Assembly: GCF_004102745.1 (NCBI RefSeq)
Contig: NZ_RLII01000001.1
Coordinates: 310,001 to 374,000, forward strand
Source of the DNA: Acetivibrio mesophilus
GTDB lineage: Bacteria > Bacillota > Clostridia > Acetivibrionales > Acetivibrionaceae
Reading direction: 5' to 3'
Length of the DNA stretch: 64,000 bases
The first letter of the stretch is position 1. Every line of letters starts with the position of its first letter. Below the pieces are notes generated by a model. The model saw nothing but the letters and a program-made list of their open reading frames with translations, was not told the origin of the DNA and did no database searches. The position numbers and the translations under genes are program-made. Positions 57,977-64,000 of the stretch are shown here, one piece after another.

Positions 57977-58304
57977 GAGAAAGAACGAGATGGAGGGGAG
58001 AAGGGGACAGGTACCTTCTCCCTGCTTACAACAGCTTTAGGTGAGATGCTTGTGGAAAACTATGGGAGTGATATATAGGTGAAATTGGGAAAGAGGAGCA
58101 GTTTATACTTAATCTCAATAAAAAGGGAGTAAGTATTCACCTGATTAGATATATTGCTCTAAAAAATTCCTCATAAATTAGCATTAGCTATTTGCTTTCA
58201 GGGTTAATAAGTGTATAATAGAGGAAAACAAAGGTTGGAATAAAAAGGGTTTGTTTTGGGACGGATTATAATAGAATGCCGGTTGAAATATAAGGAGAAT
58301 AAGG
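57977..58304. other. Intergenic region with hairpin and GTPase-tail-like fragment
   Basis: A perfect 9-bp hairpin (GGGAGAAGG 57996-58004 with CCTTCTCCC 58014-58022) follows the permease gene. Directly after it, 58027-58044 matches 43779-43796, the end of the DUF697 GTPase gene, in 17 of 18 bases and in the coding sense (TTALGE), then stops at 58078. The fragment may be a remnant of a second such gene. Confidence 0.45.
58192..58219 (+). promoter_or_regulatory. Candidate promoter of small membrane protein and permease-acyltransferase
   Basis: TTGCTT (58192-58197), 16-base spacer, TATAAT (58214-58219), followed about 85 bases later by the small gene at 58305. Confidence 0.55.
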
Positions 58305-58469
58305 GTGAAAATGAAAGATTACTTTCTAGAAGAATTGGAAAAACGTATCACAATTATTGAAAAGGGTGATGCGGAAAACATTAAGAAGATGACTAAATGG
58401 GATTATATTGTAGTAGCTGTTTTGGCAGCACTTTGTTTAATTGGAGTTGTGATAGGAGCTTTTATTTAG
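58305..58469 (+). CDS. Small single-pass membrane protein (52-54 residues)
   Basis: AAGGAG sits 7 bases before GTG 58305 (54 residues) with an ATG two codons later (58311; 52 residues). A charged cytoplasmic helix (DYFLEELEKRITIIEKGDAENIKKM) is followed by one membrane helix IVVAVLAALCLIGVVIGAFI and an immediate stop. It is 53 bases ahead of the permease-acyltransferase gene and shares its likely promoter. No known family; it could be a regulator or accessory subunit of the downstream membrane protein. Confidence 0.6.
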   Translation: MKMKDYFLEELEKRITIIEKGDAENIKKMTKWDYIVVAVLAALCLIGVVIGAFI

Positions 58470-58522
58470 TCACTTGGAGTGAAACTTTTGCTTTTATTGA
58501 CAAAGAATAGAGGAATGAAGCG

Positions 58523-61192
58523 GTGAGAAAAGAAAAAGATACTGAAAAGGGCGGCCAAGGCGGAATTGAGAGGGAGGTATATTGCGGTATATGGCCGGCA
58601 CTTAGTAATAACCGTATTTATGGCTTCATAGATGCATTATTAGTATTGTCGGGTTACTGCATAGCAACGTGGAGTTACACGCAAGGGTCATATTTGGCCA
58701 CACTTGTGGGATTCAAAAAACTATTGATTGGTGCTTTCCTAGGGGCTATCCTGATGCTACTCATATATCAATTACCGGTTATTTTATCTGTGAGATATGG
58801 AATTGATATTTGGATATGGCTTAGAAGTATTTTTGGGACCAGCGGTGTGAAGGTTATGACGATTATAATAATTTTAATAAATTTTCCTTGGTATGCTGTT
58901 TGCTGCGAATTATTTGCATCATCAATGGAGAATTTATTAGGTTTATTTCATATACCTCTGCCAGAGGGAAGTCACTTGTTTTTAGCGCTGCTTTGTGTCG
59001 TAATAGGAACTATAATTGCATATAAAGGAATTTCGACTATCACATGGACAACAAGAGTATTGGTTCCACTGCTGCTATTGGTTGGAGTGGCTGTTGTTAT
59101 TGTGGGTTTTACATCGGTACCGGCAGATGTTATATGGAACTATGTGCCGCAAGGGGCGGATAAAAGCAATTCTTTTATTTCGTATATATTATCTATAGAA
59201 GCAAATTTTGCATTTGTTATTACCCTGGTAGGTGGAATGGCAGGAATCCCTAGATTGTGTAAGAGTGAGAAATCGGGATTTTATGCAGGAGTATTAGGAC
59301 AAGGGTTATCAGGGTCCTTTTTTGTGGTAATTGGTGCGGTAATGGCTATTGCTATGCAGCATGTGACGGGACAAATGGTAGATGATCCGACGTTGATGAT
59401 GGCTACATTGTCAGTACCTGCTTTGGGATTGACTTCTCTATTGCTTGTTGCGTTTGCTAATATAGGGACACAGGCTGTTGGCTCTTATATTTATGCAGTT
59501 ATGCTAAAATCAACATTTAAGAAAACCAGCTACCATGTATTAGTGATAGTATTGGGGGTATATGTATCCATCCTTTGTGTTTGGGGAAAAATAGTAGATT
59601 ATTTCGGTTCATTTCTAACCATCAGTGCATGTATCTATGCACCGTTAGCAGCTTTATTGTTTGTAGATTTCTTCTTTATTAGAAAGCAACGTTTAGATTT
59701 AAAAAGTGCTTATGAATTTAAAGGACACAATTCTTATCATTACACAAGAGGGTATAATATTATCGGATTTGCATGTTTAATTGGTGGAAGCTTGCTTTCG
59801 CTGGCAATTTATAATCCGGTCACCGGTGAAATACACAACTTGCATTTATTTACTTTAACGCCAACGGGATGTGCATTTTTAGGGACCGCAATAGCATACT
59901 TTCTTTTGTGCAAGCTTCCCTTTGTTCGTAGATACGTTAGAAAGGATGTATCAATTAATCCCGACAAAGAGCCCTTTGATAGAAATAAAGTCCCTCCAAA
60001 GCAAAATTTGTTTGCCATGCCTTTTATATGGCTGATGTGTTTAATTTGCACATTTGGGACAAAGTTGAAAGTCAATAAGACCGGGCATAAAGGGATTAAG
60101 CCGCCATTTATTGTATTGGGTACCCATCATTCTTTTACAGATTTTTATGTTACACCGTTAGCTTTATTTCCGCACCGTGCCAATTATGTATCGGAATTGG
60201 AGGGATTTGAGTATTATGGTGAATGGATATATCGCCAAATGGGTTGCTTGGGTACTAGAAAATTTGTAAATGATCTCGCATTGATAAAAAATATCAAGCG
60301 TGTTATCGAACGAAAAGGGATATTGGTCTTATATCCTGAAGCCCGATATGCCAATGTCGGAACTAGCTCAAAGCTTCCTATTTCAGTTGCCAAAATGGTC
60401 AAATTATTAAAGGTCCCGGTAGTAACATTGAATATGAAAGGAAACTACTTGCAAGCACCCCTTTGGAATTTGAAAAAACGAAGGGAAGTCCGATTGCATA
60501 CTGATATGATTTATGCTTTAGATAAAGACGAAGTAAAGGAATTATCAGTTGAGGAAATACATCAACGCTTAAGTGAATTATTATCTTACGATGAATATGC
60601 ATGGCAAAGAGAGCAAAAGATGTCGATTCGATATCGAGATAGGGCTAAGGGATTGCATTTGCCACTATATCAGTGCTATAGCTGTCATGAGGAATTTCAG
60701 ATGGCTTCAAGTGGTAGCGAATTAATATGTAAGGCTTGTGGAGCCGTTTATCATATGGATGAATATGGTTCATTGTGGCTTGGGAAAAAGGAAATTTATA
60801 TTCCGGATTGGTATGAGTGGCAACGGGAACAGGTGAATGAGGAAATTGAAAGCGGAAGATATATTTTAGATATAAAAGTGGAAGTAAGCGCATTGCCTAA
60901 TGCAAAAAACTTCATTGACTGTGGCGAGGGACATTTGATTCATGACGGGAACGGTTTTTCGCTGACGTTTTATGATTATGAGATAGAAAAATACAGGACA
61001 TTACTGTGGCCCTGTGCACAGACATTTTCAATTCATACAGAGTACAATTATAGAGGAAAGGGGCAATGTATTACACTATCCACGCTGGATAATACGTACT
61101 TCCTTTTTCCATTGGAAGAAGGGTTCAATGCTACGAAAATACAATTCGCTACAGAATATATGCATTCCGTTACGTATGCTTATAATAAGTAA
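58523..61192 (+). CDS. Fusion of NCS1-type permease, PlsC-type acyltransferase and zinc ribbon
   Basis: 889 residues from GTG 58523 (AGAGGAATG upstream). Residues about 15-480 resemble an NCS1 (cytosine/purine/hydantoin) permease with 12 or so helices (SNNRIYGFIDALLVLSGY, YVPQGADKSNSF). After another hydrophobic segment (about 493-514) comes a glycerolipid acyltransferase domain: the His-x4-Asp-like motif THHSFTDFY at about 534, LGTRKFVND, and LVLYPEARYA at about 600, the counterpart of the EGTR motif. A zinc ribbon (CYSC at about 718, CKAC about 736) and a C-terminal beta domain complete it. Every part looks intact and no stop separates them. I know of no described permease-acyltransferase of this kind; transport coupled to lipid-linked acyl transfer is speculation. 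Confidence 0.75.
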   Translation: MRKEKDTEKGGQGGIEREVYCGIWPALSNNRIYGFIDALLVLSGYCIATWSYTQGSYLATLVGFKKLLIGAFLGAILMLLIYQLPVILSVRYGIDIWIWLRSIFGTSGVKVMTIIIILINFPWYAVCCELFASSMENLLGLFHIPLPEGSHLFLALLCVVIGTIIAYKGISTITWTTRVLVPLLLLVGVAVVIVGFTSVPADVIWNYVPQGADKSNSFISYILSIEANFAFVITLVGGMAGIPRLCKSEKSGFYAGVLGQGLSGSFFVVIGAVMAIAMQHVTGQMVDDPTLMMATLSVPALGLTSLLLVAFANIGTQAVGSYIYAVMLKSTFKKTSYHVLVIVLGVYVSILCVWGKIVDYFGSFLTISACIYAPLAALLFVDFFFIRKQRLDLKSAYEFKGHNSYHYTRGYNIIGFACLIGGSLLSLAIYNPVTGEIHNLHLFTLTPTGCAFLGTAIAYFLLCKLPFVRRYVRKDVSINPDKEPFDRNKVPPKQNLFAMPFIWLMCLICTFGTKLKVNKTGHKGIKPPFIVLGTHHSFTDFYVTPLALFPHRANYVSELEGFEYYGEWIYRQMGCLGTRKFVNDLALIKNIKRVIERKGILVLYPEARYANVGTSSKLPISVAKMVKLLKVPVVTLNMKGNYLQAPLWNLKKRREVRLHTDMIYALDKDEVKELSVEEIHQRLSELLSYDEYAWQREQKMSIRYRDRAKGLHLPLYQCYSCHEEFQMASSGSELICKACGAVYHMDEYGSLWLGKKEIYIPDWYEWQREQVNEEIESGRYILDIKVEVSALPNAKNFIDCGEGHLIHDGNGFSLTFYDYEIEKYRTLLWPCAQTFSIHTEYNYRGKGQCITLSTLDNTYFLFPLEEGFNATKIQFATEYMHSVTYAYNK

Positions 61193-61281
61193 AAAGGATA
61201 AAGGAATCATATGGGAATAAATTGTGGAGAATAGAGATACAGCATCAATTGACGTCATATGAAAGGAGAACGCAAGCTATT

Positions 61282-61986
61282 ATGGAATATAAAATTTTAA
61301 ATTTTTCAATAACCATGCCATTTGGAGATACTGAAAATACAGTTTTTCCAACCTTGCTTTTGGATAAGCAAAACATAATTCTTGTTGATTGTGGTTTTAT
61401 CGGGGCCTTCCCCATTCTTGAACAGGAGCTTCGGAGGCATGGAGTGTCAGCAGAGCAAATAACTGGCCTTGTTCTGACTCATCATGATCATGACCACATG
61501 GGAGCAGCTGCCGTCCTCAAAAGGATAAATCCTAATATAAAAATATATGCTTCCGCTTTGGAAGCACCATTCATTTCTGCTAAGGAAAAACCGTTGAGGC
61601 TTCGTCAAGCGGAAGAAATGCAGAAAATACTTCCACCGGAGCAGCAGGATTTTGGCAAGGTATTTTGTGATATGCTACGTCGGGTTGAGCCGGTTGAAGT
61701 GGACACTTTCCTAAGGGATGGAGATCGTATGGATTGGTGTGGAGGATGCAGTATTCTTGCGACGCCAGGCCATACTCCCGGACATATTTCGCTTCTTATG
61801 GAAAAGGATTCGATTATTATAACGGGGGATGCAATTGCGCTGGAGGATGGTAAGCCTGTAATTGCAAACCCACAGTTTACATTGGACATTGAAAGGGCGA
61901 CAGAATCCTTAGAAAAACTATTGCCCTTAAATGCAAGGGCTTATTACTGCTACCATGGTGGGCCTTATGTTCTTACAGCCCAGTAA
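61282..61986 (+). CDS. MBL-fold metallo-hydrolase
   Basis: Start ATG 61282 after AAAGGAGAACG; 234 residues. The metal-binding motif THHDHDHMG (His67, Asp69, Asp71, His72) is the HxDxDH variant; further ligands are His in ATPGHTPGH, Asp in IITGDAIAL and His in YCYHGG. Small glyoxalase II-like or lactonase-like hydrolases share this pattern. The substrate is unknown. It follows the permease-acyltransferase gene by 89 bases and may be co-transcribed. Confidence 0.88.
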   Translation: MEYKILNFSITMPFGDTENTVFPTLLLDKQNIILVDCGFIGAFPILEQELRRHGVSAEQITGLVLTHHDHDHMGAAAVLKRINPNIKIYASALEAPFISAKEKPLRLRQAEEMQKILPPEQQDFGKVFCDMLRRVEPVEVDTFLRDGDRMDWCGGCSILATPGHTPGHISLLMEKDSIIITGDAIALEDGKPVIANPQFTLDIERATESLEKLLPLNARAYYCYHGGPYVLTAQ

Positions 61987-62062
61987 TTTTTATATTACAC
62001 GAGAGATATGAAAAACATGTAATATAGTTTGATAAAATCGCAAAACTTACTACGAATTACTT

Positions 62063-62260
62063 TCAGAATATCCGGGGGACTACCGGCACATAAAGGTCTG
62101 CGGTGAGTTCTCCCTGATTATAATAGTAATACTCAATATCGTGAGTGCCGGCATGTTCATATTCCGATTCAATAAGCCATATCGAATAGATATAATCCCA
62201 AGTCTTTTGTACACTTTCGGTTATAGGGCCAAGGGTTCTAAAAACCGCATAATACGATAG
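62063..62260 (-). pseudogene. GyrI-like effector-domain fragment
   Basis: Minus-strand residues AVFRTLGPITESVQKTWDYIY, WLIESEYEHAGTHDIEYYY and DLYVPV fit the C-terminal end of GyrI-like ligand-binding domains (as in AraC- or BmrR-type regulators). Upstream of about 62260 the frame continues as unrelated hydrophobic sequence with no regulator HTH. A remnant. Confidence 0.6.
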
Positions 62261-62364
62261 AATTACCACCTCTGAATGAGAGAATAAAAAGCACTTTTTA
62301 AGATAGTAAAAAAATTCAAAACAGAACTCAACATAATACAACAATATTCAAAAAAAAAAGAAAA

Positions 62365-62393
62365 TTGACAATTTAGAAATAATTGTTTATAAT
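62365..62393 (+). promoter_or_regulatory. Consensus sigma-A promoter of the loaP leader
   Basis: TTGACA (62365-62370), exactly 17 bases, TATAAT (62388-62393): a perfect match to the consensus. The next gene, loaP, starts more than 500 bases downstream, so a long untranslated leader is made. Confidence 0.8.
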
Positions 62394-62615
62394 AGAGGAA
62401 AAGTGTTCCTGTTAAGAAATGTTAATGCTTACAATTTAAAAATATGAGACAGCAACATTGTGAGGAATATTCGACTTACTTTGATAATCGTTCAGTAATA
62501 TATAGATCATAATAGATAAGCGATTTGCATGCAAATTGTTGTTAAGTTCAAGGAATCTTTTTTATTTTACTAGCGTAATATTGGTATGAAATTTTTGCAG
62601 CTATTAAATAAAGAG

Positions 62616-62688
62616 CCCATAAATCATACTTCTTCTTGGCGGAATCGGATGATTTATGGGGGTAGTACTACAATAGCTTTTTGCTATT
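62616..62688 (+). promoter_or_regulatory. Two hairpins in the loaP leader
   Basis: CCCATAAATCAT (62616-62627) pairs perfectly with ATGATTTATGGG (62649-62660) around a 21-base loop; a second hairpin AATAGC-TTTTT-GCTATT follows at 62672-62688. Neither has a clean T-run, so they are leader structures (riboswitch, protein-binding or attenuator elements) rather than an ordinary terminator. Confidence 0.6.
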
Positions 62689-62849
62689 ATGCTTTACCAT
62701 TTTTAATTATACCACAAATAGGTTTAAAGTAAACATATTTTAGTAAGGAAATAGTATGGTAAATATTTGAGCAAATGTACTTGTTGGCAGTTAATCGCTG
62801 GTTGGTCACGTTAACTGAAGACAAGGAATATATAGTGAAGCTCATCGTA

Positions 62850-62868
62850 GCTTATCAAGTTGATAAGC
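62850..62868 (+). promoter_or_regulatory. Perfect palindrome just upstream of loaP
   Basis: GCTTATCAAGTTGATAAGC is a 9-1-9 dyad, foldable as a 7-bp hairpin with a 5-base loop, ending 61 bases before the loaP start. LoaP proteins act through a hairpin in the leader of their target operon; this is a candidate, not shown. Confidence 0.45.
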
Positions 62869-62929
62869 GAAACGGCGAAGCTATGTAAATATTGACAAAA
62901 TTTTTAAGTGAAGATGATGATAAGTGAAG

Positions 62930-63466
62930 ATGATGTATTGGTATGTGTTTTTTGTGAAAACGGGCAAGGAATATAAGGTTGTGCAGTACCTTAAAGATAG
63001 ATTGGATCAAAATGTGTTTATGCCGTTTGTGCCATTAGAAGAGAGGCTTTTTAAGACGGCAGGAAAAGTAAAAAGAGAATTAAAGCCTCTATTTCCAGGT
63101 TATGTTTTTATTGAAACGGATTTACCTAGCAAAGAATTCATAAAGAGAACAAGTATATTAATTCATACTTCCCTTGATATTATATGCTTATTGAGATACT
63201 CAAATACGGAGGTGGCAATGAGGGAATCTGAAAGACAGATGTTATTAAGCATATGTAATGACGAACGTTGTATAGAGTCATCTATAGGAATTATTAAGGG
63301 AGACAGAATATATATTACCGATGGTCCTCTGAAAGGCAAAGAGAGTATTGTATGTAAGATTAATAGACATACTCGAAGAGCCATAATTAAGCTGGGATTT
63401 CTAGGTGAAGAAAGGTTGGTAAATGTATCGCTAGAGATAGTGAAAAAGATAGATGTAGAAAAATAG
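62930..63466 (+). CDS. loaP: LoaP-type NusG-family antiterminator
   Basis: About 178 residues. The N-terminal NGN domain (MYWYVFFVKTGKEYKVVQYLKD, ELKPLFPGYVFIET) is followed by a KOW domain (IKGDRIYITDGPLKGKESIVCKINRHTRRAIIKLGF). It is too short and in the wrong context for the housekeeping NusG, and the sequence near the start matches the LoaP subgroup. LoaP lets RNA polymerase read through terminators in long operons for polysaccharide or polyketide synthesis in Firmicutes. Start is uncertain: GTG 62924, ATG 62930 or ATG 62933 follow a tandem copy of AAGTGAAGATGATG and no real ribosome site. The operon it controls should lie to the right of the window. Confidence 0.85.
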   Translation: MMYWYVFFVKTGKEYKVVQYLKDRLDQNVFMPFVPLEERLFKTAGKVKRELKPLFPGYVFIETDLPSKEFIKRTSILIHTSLDIICLLRYSNTEVAMRESERQMLLSICNDERCIESSIGIIKGDRIYITDGPLKGKESIVCKINRHTRRAIIKLGFLGEERLVNVSLEIVKKIDVEK

Positions 63467-63578
63467 ATATGTGGAGCGCTAATAAAGTTATAGATATCTC
63501 AAAATGAGACATGTTTGTGCGAAGTTTACGATTCAATTCTTATTGACAATACTATCATTAGATAATGAGGTGGTTTTA

Positions 63579-64000
63579 ATGTATCCTAAGAGTTTACGCT
63601 CAGTTAGCATCGCTTCAGTAGAAGTGGTAGCTAATATTATTCCTTTATCAACATACGGAGGCAAGTGCGATGTGGCTGAGATTGCTGCAACTATTAGACT
63701 ATGTGAGCCCATGTGTGAAGATGTATGTATTATTTTTCCATATATAGATTCTATCTATAATCCGGAAGTTTTTACTCATAGTAGCAAGCAAATTTTGAAG
63801 TCTTTTAAGAGTGAAGATTCGGAAGAAAAGCAATTATTAGAGTTAATAGATGCATCCTTTGAGCGACTCAAAGTTGAAACCGATGAAGAAAAAATAAATA
63901 TGTTGATTGAATTGTTATATTCATATAAAGAGTTGAGAAAGTGTGAATATGTTCTAAATATTCCGGAGGGACAACAGTTTTTAAAAATATCCTTTAAAAA
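63579..64000 (+). CDS. Unrecognised gene, 3' end outside window
   Basis: ATG 63579 with GAGGTGG upstream opens a frame that stays open to the last base, 140 codons. It reads YPKSLRSVSIASVEVVANII, then STYGGKCDVAEIAATIRLCE and a cysteine-containing CEDVCIIFPYID, and is charged toward the end. I do not recognise a family. It follows loaP by 112 bases with no terminator, so it may be the first structural gene of a LoaP-dependent cluster. Confidence 0.6.
   Translation, partial: MYPKSLRSVSIASVEVVANIIPLSTYGGKCDVAEIAATIRLCEPMCEDVCIIFPYIDSIYNPEVFTHSSKQILKSFKSEDSEEKQLLELIDASFERLKVETDEEKINMLIELLYSYKELRKCEYVLNIPEGQQFLKISFK

Noticed and set aside
62063-62344. The whole minus-strand frame at 62063-62344 as a gene
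   Set aside because: Only the end resembles a GyrI-like domain; the start region is unrelated hydrophobic sequence without a ribosome site.
1-64000. CRISPR arrays, tRNA and rRNA genes
   Set aside because: I read for regular short spaced repeats and for tRNA or rRNA sequence and found none.

Overview
The window comes from a low-GC Gram-positive bacterium, most likely an anaerobic member of class Clostridia. Pointers are the AT-rich sequence, strong GGAGG-type ribosome binding sites, a giant cell-wall protein with three SLH domains, a flavodiiron protein, a LoaP-type NusG paralogue and ABC/MerR resistance-type cassettes. The species assignment is inference. No rRNA, tRNA or CRISPR array was seen.

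Layout. 0-5.7 kb: a defence-type pair, the C-terminal part of a very large DUF1998 helicase (running in from the left edge) and a RelE-UvrD fusion helicase. 5.9-10.8 kb: nested insertion sequences, an IS256 fragment interrupted by a decayed IS21-family element that is itself split by an intact second IS21-family element with a readable 6-bp target duplication. 11-26.9 kb: accessory single genes (cupin, PPOX, GNAT, SdpI-like, XRE, methyltransferase, hydrolase, LysR/YeiH pair, MGT glycosyltransferase). Among them are an ABC exporter with an HTH-AbrB regulator and a CydDC-like ABC pair plus YgbA-family protein behind a promoter carrying a large double operator. 27.1-38.7 kb: a visibly more GC-rich block holding a sigma factor with an apparent ATA start, two related small membrane proteins, a membrane protein, a PrsW-type protease and a 2882-residue surface protein.

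38.8-50.8 kb: flavodiiron protein, a large orphan protein, a DUF697-type GTPase, DNA polymerase IV, an MqsR/MqsA-SocA toxin-antitoxin locus whose toxin is frameshifted, a nucleotidyltransferase, a MerR/BmrR regulator with a textbook 19-bp-spacer promoter, and two broken genes. 51.2-55.5 kb: a three-gene minus-strand operon of exported proteins (CapA-like, DUF3160 lipoprotein, FG-GAP-like membrane protein). 55.6-58 kb: double-HTH MerR regulator with ABC exporter. 58.3-62 kb: a small membrane protein followed by a very unusual fusion of an NCS1-type permease with a PlsC-type acyltransferase and zinc ribbon, then an MBL-fold hydrolase. 62.3-64 kb: a consensus promoter, a leader of over 500 nt with perfect hairpins, loaP, and the start of an unrecognised gene that runs off the right edge, probably the beginning of a LoaP-controlled long operon.

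The strongest candidates for undescribed biology are the sigma/PrsW/giant surface protein locus, the permease-acyltransferase fusion, the structured element inside the inner IS21, and the long loaP leader. Many broken genes (IS256 transposase, outer istA, toxin, serine hydrolase, exported protein, SDR, ABC and GyrI-like fragments) mark this as a rapidly changing accessory region.
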